Positions 9,027-19,085 of a stretch of 30,109 nucleotides of DNA are shown here, piece by piece. The position numbers were made by a program, and so were the translations under genes. The stretch is from a virus, in the IMG/VR virus record IMGVR_UViG_3300001589_000022, positions 6,056 through 36,164 of that record; one strand, written 5' to 3'. The stretch's first letter is position 1. Each line of letters begins with the position of its first letter. The notes under the pieces are model-generated. The model saw only the letters and a program-made list of their open reading frames with translations. It ran no database searches and had not been told where the DNA came from.

Positions 9027-9886
9027 TATTGTGGATTAACGTATTCGTACCATTTTATACCATTATTTAATTGACCTACTCTATTTCCTACCCCATATTC
9101 TTCAAAAACCTCATATTCATAATTATCAACATCTAAGTTAACTTTGTAATAAAAGTATTCAGACTTATCAAAATTAAATTTTTCAGATATATTAGATTGT
9201 GGTCTATTTGTCATTCTAACAAATTGTCCTATTTTAGCATTAAAAAATTTAGCCGACATATAAAAAGTATTTAAATCTATATATTCACGACTTTTTAACC
9301 AATAAATAAAATACCCCTCTTTATCTCCAACATAGTCTAAATTAAATAATGGTTTTCTAATATCGACTGGTTTTGGTACTGTAGGTGTACCGATATCAAC
9401 TTGTGTTTTTTCACCTTGTTGTGTCGGTATAACTACTGTGAAATAAATTTGTTGATTTTGAGCGTCAGTAGTATCATAAAAATCTAGTTTAAAGAAACTT
9501 CTCTTAAATGAATTGGCGTAATAATAAAGTTCTTTATTAGTAAATGTAATACCACTATAATTTTGATAGACTGAAGGGTCGACATAAGTATAACTAGAAA
9601 CCCATAAATTACTATTAGCCGGTGTAGTTGTATCGACATCTACTGTACGATTAAAAAAAGAAAATTCGTAAGTAGTACTGTTTTTAGGTATGTTATTAAC
9701 ATTTAACCACTTATTATGTGAGTAACGTGTCGTTTCAAAATCTTCAACAGGATTAATCACTTGTTCTATGACATCATCTTCATATTGTTTAATTAAATCT
9801 TCTCTACCTAAATTATCGAAATCAATTTCAATAGGTAGATTAAATTGTGTGTCTTTATCGTTTACGGTAAATCTAAATTTATTCAC
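9026..9886 (-). CDS. Unrecognised virion structural protein (286 aa)
   Basis: This protein is not recognised. It opens with MNKFRFTVNDKD and an acidic strand LPIEIDFDNL, similar in layout to the starts of the 582- and 1680-residue neighbours. It is rich in Tyr, Phe and Asn, with many predicted beta strands, and contains no cysteine in the parts I examined and no membrane segment. The start overlaps the end of the 582-codon gene by 8 bases and its stop overlaps the next start by one base, indicating translational coupling within the structural operon. It is probably a baseplate or tail component, but this rests on context alone. Confidence 0.72.
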   Translation of the reverse strand: MNKFRFTVNDKDTQFNLPIEIDFDNLGREDLIKQYEDDVIEQVINPVEDFETTRYSHNKWLNVNNIPKNSTTYEFSFFNRTVDVDTTTPANSNLWVSSYTYVDPSVYQNYSGITFTNKELYYYANSFKRSFFKLDFYDTTDAQNQQIYFTVVIPTQQGEKTQVDIGTPTVPKPVDIRKPLFNLDYVGDKEGYFIYWLKSREYIDLNTFYMSAKFFNAKIGQFVRMTNRPQSNISEKFNFDKSEYFYYKVNLDVDNYEYEVFEEYGVGNRVGQLNNGIKWYEYVNPQ

Positions 9887-11627
9887 AATCGTCAGTTATT
9901 GGGTCAAAGATTATGTCATTAAAGACGTTATTGTTTTTCATTAAGGGAGTCTGTAAAAATAGCACATCCGCAAAAGGATAATGTTCCCCATTTAAAAATG
10001 GGTAATTAACTCCATTACCATCGGTGTCTATATACCCATAAGTGTATATATCTCTCCATCTCCACTGTCCCTCAAAATTTGAAAAGAAAGAATAGTCAGG
10101 AACACCACTTACAGCTTCTCTATCTCCCGTTTCAATATAGTCCGAATAAACTCTTAGTTTTACTGAATGATGTGGGTTATATGTGTATCCATCGGGTAAA
10201 TTAACATTTCCTGATGTTGTTATTACACCAGGATTAAAAGAATATTTATGAGATATCTTTGATAGAATAGTTTCTTTTTGGTCGAATTTATTCCATTCAC
10301 AAATATCTCCTTTAATTTCTGTTCCTATCGGTAAATCTTTATTATAGTAAAATCTTATATTTAAATTATTATCACCCGGTTTATCATAATAGTCTGTAGT
10401 TATATTATCTTTATTCTGTAGATTTAACTTAGACCACCAAGTATCAATCATGCTCTTTCTAAAATTAAATGACCACCCAACTTCTAACCCTTTATTAGGG
10501 GGTCCTGTTCCACCGTGATTGAAAAATCCCATATAACCTTTGTTCACTATCGTAACGAATAATTCTGTCACAGGTCTATCAAGATTATCCATTAGTGATA
10601 TAATATCTATATCTTTATCAAATGATAAACCAAACGAACCTCTACCATCTTTTACTGATATCCTTGTTGTTTGATTTGGCGTAAGTGCGGAGTACTCTAA
10701 TTTTTTTTCTACAGGAAAATTATTTTGTTCAAACCCCATTCGGGTTAAATCTACATTTTTTACTTCAGTTAATGTCTTATGTTTTCTTACATAGTATTCT
10801 GACATAGTTTCTCCAGAATTGCTAGGGTTAATAACTCTTTTTAATGTTCCCATAGCTCCGTCACTAATACTATTACCTGTATACCCATAGTTATAAACAT
10901 TAAGAATCTTATCTTCATTACCATATGATTGGTCTCCTAAACTATAAACTTCTAATAAATTTTTACCATTTACAGGTGTTTGCAAGTAAACATAATCACC
11001 TTCCTTTATGTTATGTTTGAATCCACAATAAAAACTAATCATTCTTTTTCCATTTACTGTGCGATTCTTAATTGAATATGGGATACCGTCAGACACATTA
11101 AAAGTTAAACTAGTGTTAGTATCATCATCAGTATATTTCATAGACTGATTATAGTCATTTTTATGAGAGTAACTTAAATACACTGACCAATTATAGGTTG
11201 ATGCACTTTTACTATCATAATCTACATGACCTGGCACTCCTGATGTTCTAAAAAAATTAAATTCATCATAAGGAGGGTACCCTGTCCAAACCGCGTTAGC
11301 GACGTTTCCTTGAGCCGCTACTAATGATTGTGTTGGGTCTATATAATACAATTCTTCTTCAAAGGGAGCATAATTAGAACATCTTCCTGATACCGTATTA
11401 TCAAATAAATTTACTATTTTACCGGCTATTCTAAACTTTGTTGAAATCTGTCTTTCATGGTCAAATCTTTCTTCTAAATTAATTAGTACATTTCTATCTC
11501 CCTCAATAATACTTTTTTTAGAATTTTCTAATGGTATCTGAATAGATAAATCCGTATCAGGTGCGCCCGCATAACGGTCAGAACCCCTAACTATTCTAAT
11601 ACTTTGATTATTTTTTTGATTACCCAT
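9879..11627 (-). CDS. Unrecognised virion structural protein (582 aa)
   Basis: Not recognised. The N-terminus (MGNQKNNQSIRIVRG, then DLSIQIPLE) mirrors the beginning of the upstream 1680-residue protein (SIRIRTEPG, then DINVKI), suggesting a shared docking strand pair. The body is rich in Tyr, Asn, Asp and Gly with alternating strand-like segments, as is common in phage baseplate and fibre proteins. No signal peptide or membrane helix is seen. Overlaps of 8 bases at both ends couple it to its neighbours. In T4 the slots after gp6 hold gp7, gp8, gp9 and gp10, but I cannot match this protein to any one of them. Confidence 0.72.
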   Translation of the reverse strand: MGNQKNNQSIRIVRGSDRYAGAPDTDLSIQIPLENSKKSIIEGDRNVLINLEERFDHERQISTKFRIAGKIVNLFDNTVSGRCSNYAPFEEELYYIDPTQSLVAAQGNVANAVWTGYPPYDEFNFFRTSGVPGHVDYDSKSASTYNWSVYLSYSHKNDYNQSMKYTDDDTNTSLTFNVSDGIPYSIKNRTVNGKRMISFYCGFKHNIKEGDYVYLQTPVNGKNLLEVYSLGDQSYGNEDKILNVYNYGYTGNSISDGAMGTLKRVINPSNSGETMSEYYVRKHKTLTEVKNVDLTRMGFEQNNFPVEKKLEYSALTPNQTTRISVKDGRGSFGLSFDKDIDIISLMDNLDRPVTELFVTIVNKGYMGFFNHGGTGPPNKGLEVGWSFNFRKSMIDTWWSKLNLQNKDNITTDYYDKPGDNNLNIRFYYNKDLPIGTEIKGDICEWNKFDQKETILSKISHKYSFNPGVITTSGNVNLPDGYTYNPHHSVKLRVYSDYIETGDREAVSGVPDYSFFSNFEGQWRWRDIYTYGYIDTDGNGVNYPFLNGEHYPFADVLFLQTPLMKNNNVFNDIIFDPITDDCE

Positions 11628-14600
11628 TTAAATCTCTATTAAATATAAATTTAGTTATGAACAAATTCATCGCACTTTTACCTCTTTTTAATCCAAAATA
11701 GAATTGAAATGGTGACCCAACCCTATAACCATCATTACCATTATCCGTAGGTACACTACCAGGATATACATTGACTGGTCTATTAAAAATAAATCCTGTA
11801 CCTAAACCTGTGGTCGGTTTAGCATACTGATTGGCTCCGTCAAATTTTTCATCTTGATATGTACCCGTTTGACAAGTATTTGTTTTCCACGTATTTTCCT
11901 CAGTACCAAACATATTTCCACCAGCAAATTCCCAAGTATAAAATGGAACTGTTTGTGACCCAATATAATTAAAATTACTAACTAATAATGGGTCTTCAGA
12001 AAATGTTAATTCTCCAGGGCCAACAATTCTTCTATCAGCAACTGTTGTACCTACAGTGTTATAAGGACTCACGGTGCTTCCTGTAAACCATACACCAAAT
12101 AAACTGTCTCCTACTGCAACTTCGTCTTCATAATTTCCAGCAAGATAAGGTAATACACCAAATTCTGTATTGATAGAACATGCCTGCGCATAATCCCCAT
12201 CAACTCTTGAATCAAAAAATCTATTAACTAAACCAAGTCCAGGGTCTCTAGAAAATAATTGTTGTATTGATGCGTCACCCACCCCTAATAGTTGTTCTAA
12301 AAAGTTAGCGTCAACTAATCTTGAAATTATAAATAAGTTTAATAATCCTGATATATCTTGATATGAAGTTGATTCAATCTCATCCATTATATATCCTTGG
12401 AATTCAGGTGTAAGTAATACTTCTTTTAGGAAATCTGTTTTAGGTCCCAAATCCATAATTGTTGTTGGTTGCCATATATTTCCGTCATTTGAACCAATAT
12501 TATTTAATCCAAAAAAACCTCCATAACAGTCTCCTTGTGGTTTAAATTGATTCGTATTAGTATTATATGGTGCGGACCTATAAAAGAATGAGTTAGAATC
12601 AGTATTAAAGTATAATGGTCCACACATTTGTTTTTGATTTCCAAATAACCCTCCATTACCCACGAAAGGGTCACCACAATATTTGTAACGTTTTACTTCA
12701 TTATTACTATCATAAAAAGTCTTCTTTTGAAATGATGGCATATATAAAGTACCATTTATCCAATTATTTTGGAACATATGTCCGACAACTCCTCTACATG
12801 CTCCAAACATAAATCTAAACCTTGTCCTCCACTCAAAGAAAAATTTAAAATCTTTAGGTATACTAATTATTAAAGGGTTATCAACAAACACATAACAACC
12901 CCCTTGAGTTCTATCGTCTAAGTCACACGGATTGTCTACACTAAAATTACTACCTGTACCATTATAACACTCTAAAACTTTTAATCCTGAACATTCAAAA
13001 CTCTGTAATATTCCATTTCCCATAAATCCTGGTTGTGGTTCATCTCCATAATCTGCTGCTCCGCCTGAACCATCTGTAGAACCGACAGAAGTGTTAGGTG
13101 AGACTGCTTCACTTACACCTGTGTCGGTCACAGTAAAATAAACAAATGTGTCATTTAAGTGTAAACAGAAATCTTGATATGGTGCTAAAGCCCCTTCGTC
13201 CCTAACCGATGATGTTGGTAATCTATCTGACCTAAAAATTAAACGAGTCTCATCATTCATATTAATTTTAGGTGCAAGTCCTGCGGCGTTCCATAACCAA
13301 TAAGATGGTGATATCGTATACACTTTACTCGCAGAAGTTAAATTAGCTTGAGGACTTGTATCGGTCCATTGGTATGATGCTCCTTCTATTTTACTTTGTC
13401 CACTAAGAGTTGTACTAATAGACATCACATCATAACCAACTAAAGGGTCAAGAAAACTACCAGTTACTTCGACACCATTACTACTACCAAAATTTGTTAA
13501 TGTGGTCCCAAATTGATAATCTAATGAAGAGTAATAGGCAAAACCTCTAGTAAAAAATGATTGAAATGTAGTTCCTGAATTTGAAATAGGGGTAAAAAGA
13601 TAAGACCCATGAAATAATGCAGTATTATCATTAATTCCATCATCAAAATGTATTGTACCTGGAGGTAAATCTATATCATAGTGAGGTGCGGGTGTATCAT
13701 CATCACCATTACCTCCATTAGCGTTACTAACCTCTTGTATTGGTATGTTAGGAAAATAATCTCCTTGGAAAATAAAGTTAGGGTTTGCGTTATATAGTTC
13801 TCCAAATAGTCTATTCAAATCATATTTTATTTTTTGTCTTCCTGAGTATGGGTCCACACCTTTAGCTATAAAATATATTTTAACATTGTCTGCATCCTCA
13901 AAATAATCAAGAGGGTCTTGTATGGGAACGGCCCAGTTTGAATTACCTCTGTCACAGAAATATTGACAATCTTTATCTAAAAAGTATTTCCATAATATAG
14001 AATCACTACTATTTGCAGTTACACCAGATAAGTAAGCTCTTGCATCACTAACATCCATACTACCAATAACCTGATAGTATTCAATACCCGTTTTAAAATT
14101 GTATGACGCTCCTGGAACAGGTGAATATAATTCTAAATCTATATTTCGTGGAGTACCGTTACCGTCAATATAACTACATGGTCTTGTAACGTATGCGGAA
14201 GGATTACTTACCATGGTACCTGTTAATGACTGATAACCAAATTGATTTACGGTCATTCCTGTATTATTAACGTTAGGGTCATCAATTAATTCTCCATCAA
14301 CAAATGTTAATAACTGACCAGGGGTTAAATTAACATTACCATCAAGTACAGTAACTAACGGCATGTCTTCGTACCTATTTTTTACATGTGTAATTGGTGA
14401 TGTATTAGGAACCCCATTAGGGTTTAGTTGGTCATTTACAATATCCACTAACATACGATTAGGTGTTGTAGTATCAAAATATCTACTTCTTTGATTCATT
14501 AAATTTAATGACTGAGGTAAGGTTGTGGTAAATGTTGAATGGTATTCACTACTATGTGTTTGTAAACTAAATGGACTCTTTGACCACTGTGCAGGTGGAG

Positions 14601-16662
14601 TAAAAGGTGGATTAAATTCTCCTGGTTCTGATGGTGGTGGGATATCAGGGTCGTATCCTGAAAAGATAAGTTGGTTGTATTGTGCAGCAACATAACTCGG
14701 TTGTCCATTATAACATGCATAACATTCCGAGTTTATATTAATAGTTGGAGGAACTACCCCTCCAGGTGAGACGGAGCTAGTACTACATACAATATCATTA
14801 TAAGCCCCTATACTAACGAAGTCAGCTAAATTACTCTGATTCGCATTTGCAATTTCTAATTCCAAACTTGTAATTGTTTCATCTTCAGCATCGGGTAAAT
14901 TAACATCATCACATGAACATGCTTCACAGTCAGGATAGGTTATCATAGGTAAAGTTAATCTCTTAAATGGGTTTTCTTTAGGTAGTTTTTTAATTGTGTC
15001 TTTTTTACAATCACTTTTTTTAACTTTTCTACTTAAAAATGCAACCGCTTTACAAATTAAGTATAAAATAGGATTAATTATGGTTACAAGAAGGTTAACA
15101 ATAAGCCTTACTATAGGATATAATAATGCTAATACGTGCATTATAGGGATAATAACAAAAACCGTTGGGGTAATAACACCGAGTAGGATGTTAAATAAAA
15201 AATATAAAAAATCAAAGTTACGTTGTCCATCATTTACAGGAAACCTATTATTTTCACTCATACAGTCCCTATTAAGAATCTCTTTTATACCATAATGAGA
15301 AGCTCTATTTGCACCATATTTCCATCTATCAATGTGTGCTGCTGTAGTGTAGACTTTATTATAACCAAAACTATAAAATGTGTCTTCACATTTTATTGCG
15401 GCATCTTTATCGTAATAATCCGACCAATCTAATGAAAATGAATACGATTTATTTAAATCAAATGGAATACCAGATATAGGATTACCATTCCAATGTTCTT
15501 TTATATTTGGAATTAAATAATTTGCCCTCATTATTTGAGTTTGTAATCCTGCTTCGTTTTGCCATTTTATCTTAAACCTATACTTAGCTTGTGTGGGAAT
15601 TCCAACACTAGGGTCAGGAGAAGTTACTCTTTCTCCGAACTCATTAGTTGTTACATAATTCATATTCATTGGAAGGTCAATTAACCACGCTCCATTATCG
15701 TTAATAACATTACCCCCATCTTCTAATTGATACTGTTCTAATACTGGGTCACCATTTTCATCTTCCTGTATTGTTTGTCTTATGGCTAATATCTCTCCAG
15801 GGCCCGCAACAGTATCACATAAATTACCTGTATCTTTTTTAGGTCTACAAGTGGCCTTTATATAGTCATCCTCATTTGAGGAGAACAAAGAACCCATAAA
15901 TACTGAGTGAGGTGTAATTTCTATTCCTTGGTCACTCAAATCAAAATCAACTCTAGTTATACCTACATCACATATATCATCTTGTCCCCAAAATGATGAA
16001 ACATCAATGTCTTTTACTTCATTTAATATCTGTGGTAATGAATCAATATTTTCAGAATCTTTAAATAGTTGACCATTAAATTGTGAAGGTACTCCACGAC
16101 CCATTCTAATTAAATCTGAAGGTCTAAGTGAAAACTCACCCATGTTAGATAAATCTAAATCCATAACTAATTTTTGATTACCTAAGGGCACTCCGACAAT
16201 CATAAAGTCACCTGAGTCATTAGTTCTAACCGAATACTTATAGTATTTTTCATAAACTTGTAAAACCTCTTTACGAGTTAATACATCGTCAACTGTTGGA
16301 AATGTACCTGTACCGTTATGTCCGTAGTATTCATCTTCATATGGTAGAAGATTATATCTATACCCGTCTTCATTCTTTGTAGTCGGGGTTTTATATGGGT
16401 ATAGTGTGGATATTATAGGGTCACTTTCATCAACATCATCTAAAGGGATAAAAATTGATATATGAGCATTAGGTATACCTAAACCCCCATTGGCTATTAC
16501 TCTTCCCACAACAACCCCATAATCGGCGCAGAACTGTGTATATAAGTCTTCTTGTCTTAATTTTAAAGACAAAATTTCTAAGGAATCAAAATCTTGGTCA
16601 ATTTTAACATTAATGTCTCTATCAACACCAGGTTCTGTTCTTATTCTAATCGATTTTGGCAT
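11620..16662 (-). CDS. Very large baseplate-associated protein with CarboxypepD_reg-like domain and hydrophobic segment (1680 aa)
   Basis: It lies directly after the gp6-like gene, the slot of the largest wedge protein (gp7) in T4, but at 1680 residues it is much longer than T4 gp7 (about 1030) and I see no clear homology. Residues about 48-170 resemble a carboxypeptidase-regulatory-like beta sandwich: VVGRVIANGGLGIPNAHISI at the start and TNDSGDFMIVGVPLG near 147-161. Around 482-545 comes an unusually hydrophobic stretch, long enough for two or three membrane helices, followed by a Lys-rich segment and a cysteine cluster CEACSCDD. A Pro-rich loop (PPSEPGEFNPPFTPPAQW) follows, then a long strand-rich C-terminal half. 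The hydrophobic segment is odd for a soluble virion part and could insert into a membrane or be buried at a trimer axis. The baseplate role is inferred from context. Confidence 0.75.
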   Translation of the reverse strand: MPKSIRIRTEPGVDRDINVKIDQDFDSLEILSLKLRQEDLYTQFCADYGVVVGRVIANGGLGIPNAHISIFIPLDDVDESDPIISTLYPYKTPTTKNEDGYRYNLLPYEDEYYGHNGTGTFPTVDDVLTRKEVLQVYEKYYKYSVRTNDSGDFMIVGVPLGNQKLVMDLDLSNMGEFSLRPSDLIRMGRGVPSQFNGQLFKDSENIDSLPQILNEVKDIDVSSFWGQDDICDVGITRVDFDLSDQGIEITPHSVFMGSLFSSNEDDYIKATCRPKKDTGNLCDTVAGPGEILAIRQTIQEDENGDPVLEQYQLEDGGNVINDNGAWLIDLPMNMNYVTTNEFGERVTSPDPSVGIPTQAKYRFKIKWQNEAGLQTQIMRANYLIPNIKEHWNGNPISGIPFDLNKSYSFSLDWSDYYDKDAAIKCEDTFYSFGYNKVYTTAAHIDRWKYGANRASHYGIKEILNRDCMSENNRFPVNDGQRNFDFLYFLFNILLGVITPTVFVIIPIMHVLALLYPIVRLIVNLLVTIINPILYLICKAVAFLSRKVKKSDCKKDTIKKLPKENPFKRLTLPMITYPDCEACSCDDVNLPDAEDETITSLELEIANANQSNLADFVSIGAYNDIVCSTSSVSPGGVVPPTININSECYACYNGQPSYVAAQYNQLIFSGYDPDIPPPSEPGEFNPPFTPPAQWSKSPFSLQTHSSEYHSTFTTTLPQSLNLMNQRSRYFDTTTPNRMLVDIVNDQLNPNGVPNTSPITHVKNRYEDMPLVTVLDGNVNLTPGQLLTFVDGELIDDPNVNNTGMTVNQFGYQSLTGTMVSNPSAYVTRPCSYIDGNGTPRNIDLELYSPVPGASYNFKTGIEYYQVIGSMDVSDARAYLSGVTANSSDSILWKYFLDKDCQYFCDRGNSNWAVPIQDPLDYFEDADNVKIYFIAKGVDPYSGRQKIKYDLNRLFGELYNANPNFIFQGDYFPNIPIQEVSNANGGNGDDDTPAPHYDIDLPPGTIHFDDGINDNTALFHGSYLFTPISNSGTTFQSFFTRGFAYYSSLDYQFGTTLTNFGSSNGVEVTGSFLDPLVGYDVMSISTTLSGQSKIEGASYQWTDTSPQANLTSASKVYTISPSYWLWNAAGLAPKINMNDETRLIFRSDRLPTSSVRDEGALAPYQDFCLHLNDTFVYFTVTDTGVSEAVSPNTSVGSTDGSGGAADYGDEPQPGFMGNGILQSFECSGLKVLECYNGTGSNFSVDNPCDLDDRTQGGCYVFVDNPLIISIPKDFKFFFEWRTRFRFMFGACRGVVGHMFQNNWINGTLYMPSFQKKTFYDSNNEVKRYKYCGDPFVGNGGLFGNQKQMCGPLYFNTDSNSFFYRSAPYNTNTNQFKPQGDCYGGFFGLNNIGSNDGNIWQPTTIMDLGPKTDFLKEVLLTPEFQGYIMDEIESTSYQDISGLLNLFIISRLVDANFLEQLLGVGDASIQQLFSRDPGLGLVNRFFDSRVDGDYAQACSINTEFGVLPYLAGNYEDEVAVGDSLFGVWFTGSTVSPYNTVGTTVADRRIVGPGELTFSEDPLLVSNFNYIGSQTVPFYTWEFAGGNMFGTEENTWKTNTCQTGTYQDEKFDGANQYAKPTTGLGTGFIFNRPVNVYPGSVPTDNGNDGYRVGSPFQFYFGLKRGKSAMNLFITKFIFNRDLNG

Positions 16663-16733
16663 AATTAGTTTTTAAGATAAATAGTTATTCATCTTAATTT
16701 TAATTTGATTTTATCAAAAGTATATGGATAGAT
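16663..16733 (-). promoter_or_regulatory. Intergenic leader with hairpin before the 1680-codon gene
   Basis: This 71-base gap is long for the structural operon. On the minus strand it holds a 9-bp stem (16674-16682 with 16687-16695, one G.U pair, loop AACU) ending about 12 bases before the ATG, and a smaller TTTGAT/ATCAAA inverted repeat. A TACTTTTG octamer fits the Bacteroidetes -7 element TAnnTTTG, but I see no matching TTG at the usual -33 distance. It may tune translation or provide a weak internal promoter. No Shine-Dalgarno sequence is visible. Confidence 0.35.
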
Positions 16734-18572
16734 TTATGAGAAGTCGACATTTTTAAGTGACTTAGCTCTCACTTTAATGTCATTGTCGGGGAATCGAATT
16801 TGATAAACTTGATTTGGTTGTGCAAAAATAGTGTCATCAACTAACTGAATTTGTTTTGTCTGATTGTCTGAATATCTTTGAGATGTTTGTGAATTAGAGT
16901 ATCTACCACCCACTTTATTAAAAACTTTTAATTCTGAAAGAGATATGACTCCCGGTATATCTTGTACTATTCTTCGTATGTCCGAAATATTAACATTATC
17001 ACCTAATTGTTGTTTTTGAGGTGAAAAATAACTATCTACTGAGTTAATAATATTAGTAATAATCTGTCCTTGGTTTTGAGTTGAGTCCATTACTACGGAT
17101 AATTCAAATTCTAAATCAACCACATTAGCGTTAGTTATTGAGATGTAATCATTTATCATTCTATAATGTGATAAATAATTAGCTATATTTTGTTTTAATG
17201 TATTTGAAACTGATTCTGTAAGTTTTCCTTGTGTATCATAAGATAATATTTCAATTCTTATTTTATTCTCTTGTTCTGTGATAGCCGCCTTCGCAGGTGC
17301 TCCAAACCTACTAGGCATTGTTCTAACCAATGAGTTATAATCGTTAACTGTTACCGCTCTTTTTTGTGCCGCAAAATTAAATGATACCATATTTCTAACC
17401 TCTTCAGGGGTCGGTAAATCTCCACCACCTATAGCCGCAGTAACATTAGTAGTTCTTAAACTATCAATAACATTTTGATTAACGTTATTAGATGGTCCAT
17501 TAACATCAAAATATGTTGTACCAAACTGTGTTATTACATCAACACCAACATTAGAGGATTTACCTCCTCCAATTCTATATTGTACAAATAATGTTGTATT
17601 CGCCTTTACAGTTAACCCTAATCCAATATTATTTTGATAATCTTGGATTCTTAAAGGAATACCAGTTCTCGTAAATTCTTGTAGTTGTTCCTCAGGTGTT
17701 GTTGTTCCTCCTCCAAAATTAACTTTACAGTAACCTTCAGGTGTATATTCAGAAACAAATCTATTTTCAGTTTCAATATACTTACCTACTTTAAGTCCTG
17801 GTTTATCTGCCGGTCGTGTGGGGTCTTCAATAAAAATTTTAGATTCTGCTAAAGCATCTACTTCGTACCATTTGTCAGGAGAACTAATAAACTCATCATA
17901 CGTAGGAGGTGATTGATAATTTACACCATCTTTTTGAATTAATGAAGTTATACTAATAACATTTTTTTCGGGTAAGAAAAATTCAAAAAATGGTTTTACA
18001 TCGTTATTATTAATAACTTTTTTAAATGTTTTAGTTAATCCATTAACTACAACTTCTCTTTTAGTCATTGTATAATTAATTAACCTATTATTAGAATCAA
18101 AGTTTGGTATTTTAGTACGGTTTGGGAAACCTTCACTATTGTACTGTGAAGTAAAATCAATATCGTTAGGGTTTTCAAATACCTGTCCAGCACCAATAAA
18201 TTGAGAACCCGCTCTCATAACACCTAAATACCTTTCATCTTCTTGGTCCCCTAATGCTGGAACCGTGATTGAAATATCTACTAAGGCAATTGACGGTCTG
18301 TTACCGGGTATCTTTAAACCATAAGTTCTAGCAATATTATAAATTGACGATTTTTGTTGAGCGTATTGTAATACTGTTTCTTGGATACTTCTATCCATGT
18401 GATAATGTAGATTATCTCCGATAGCCGCATTTAAGTCCATAAATACAGAATAAATCGAGGCATCGTTAAAATTAGCTATTAATTCTGGATAATACTGTTG
18501 TGTATAATTTATCAATTCTTGTCTTAAGGATTGAAAGTCTCTATCTGTGTATGAAATTTTACGGTTAGCCAT
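16734..18572 (-). CDS. gp6: Baseplate wedge protein, gp6 / J-like
   Basis: 612 residues. The N-terminus (YTDRDFQSLRQELINY, then DLNAAIGDNLHYHMDRSIQE) is the typical start of T4 gp6 and P2 gpJ-type baseplate proteins: a helical region with an alternating D...Y..D...E pattern. The centre contains QKRAVTVNDYNSLV and the C-terminal part QDIPGVISLSELKVFN, both characteristic of baseplate_J proteins. In T4, gp6 forms a heterotrimer with gp7 and dimerises around the hub, making the inner baseplate ring. It follows the gp25-like gene by five bases, the same adjacency as in many contractile phages and type VI secretion clusters. T4 gp6 has about 660 residues, so the length fits. Its assignment is confident. 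Confidence 0.9.
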   Translation of the reverse strand: MANRKISYTDRDFQSLRQELINYTQQYYPELIANFNDASIYSVFMDLNAAIGDNLHYHMDRSIQETVLQYAQQKSSIYNIARTYGLKIPGNRPSIALVDISITVPALGDQEDERYLGVMRAGSQFIGAGQVFENPNDIDFTSQYNSEGFPNRTKIPNFDSNNRLINYTMTKREVVVNGLTKTFKKVINNNDVKPFFEFFLPEKNVISITSLIQKDGVNYQSPPTYDEFISSPDKWYEVDALAESKIFIEDPTRPADKPGLKVGKYIETENRFVSEYTPEGYCKVNFGGGTTTPEEQLQEFTRTGIPLRIQDYQNNIGLGLTVKANTTLFVQYRIGGGKSSNVGVDVITQFGTTYFDVNGPSNNVNQNVIDSLRTTNVTAAIGGGDLPTPEEVRNMVSFNFAAQKRAVTVNDYNSLVRTMPSRFGAPAKAAITEQENKIRIEILSYDTQGKLTESVSNTLKQNIANYLSHYRMINDYISITNANVVDLEFELSVVMDSTQNQGQIITNIINSVDSYFSPQKQQLGDNVNISDIRRIVQDIPGVISLSELKVFNKVGGRYSNSQTSQRYSDNQTKQIQLVDDTIFAQPNQVYQIRFPDNDIKVRAKSLKNVDFS

Positions 18573-18578
18573 ATAATA

Positions 18579-19040
18579 TTAAATATTAATAATCACGAAA
18601 TCTTTTGATGAAAATGTACCATTAACAATAGTAAAGTCAATTCTTAGTTTTGCGGTGTACTCTACCGCACTATCACTCGCAACTCTAAAAATTTGACCAC
18701 CTAATTCATCGTAATTGATTTCACCAGGTAATGGTTCTGCTTCGACATAAGGTTCAATGGTTATGTCATTTATTTGTAAATTTGGTATAAATTTATCTAC
18801 GGCTTGTCTAACATCTGCTTTAATCGCATCGAATGTCGGTCCATCCATTGGTTCAAATATAAACTCGTATATTCGAGTACCAAAATCAGGTAGATAGTAC
18901 CTACTACCTTTCCTTGTTAATATTAAATGAAGTAAATCTGCCCTTATTTCCTCATCTGAGGATTCAGTTAATCTTAGGTAGTCACCTTGTAAACTATCTC
19001 TAAAAGGAAAAAATACACCATATGTTTTACCGTTTGCCAT
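18579..19040 (-). CDS. gp25: Baseplate wedge protein gp25 (GPW/gp25 family)
   Basis: 153 residues, close to T4 gp25 (132). The family's hallmarks are present: a loop with LTESSDEEIRADLLHLILTR and then RYYLPDFGTRIYEFIFEP (arginine-glycine and aromatic pattern that gave the family its misleading 'lysozyme' name), followed by a strand-rich C-terminus ending in SSKDFVIINI. gp25 sits in the inner baseplate next to gp6 and the sheath initiator, and is a conserved core protein of all contractile injection systems. The gene is the first after a terminator and so probably starts the wedge operon; the leader has no Shine-Dalgarno sequence. Confidence 0.9.
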   Translation of the reverse strand: MANGKTYGVFFPFRDSLQGDYLRLTESSDEEIRADLLHLILTRKGSRYYLPDFGTRIYEFIFEPMDGPTFDAIKADVRQAVDKFIPNLQINDITIEPYVEAEPLPGEINYDELGGQIFRVASDSAVEYTAKLRIDFTIVNGTFSSKDFVIINI

Positions 19041-19085
19041 ATCCCATAAATATAAACACAGATTATTTTATCTAAATATAAAAGA

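Noticed and set aside
12615-15432. Several 65-100 codon plus-strand frames inside the 1680-codon gene
   Set aside because: They lie antisense to a long well-supported gene, have no recognisable content and no initiation signals.
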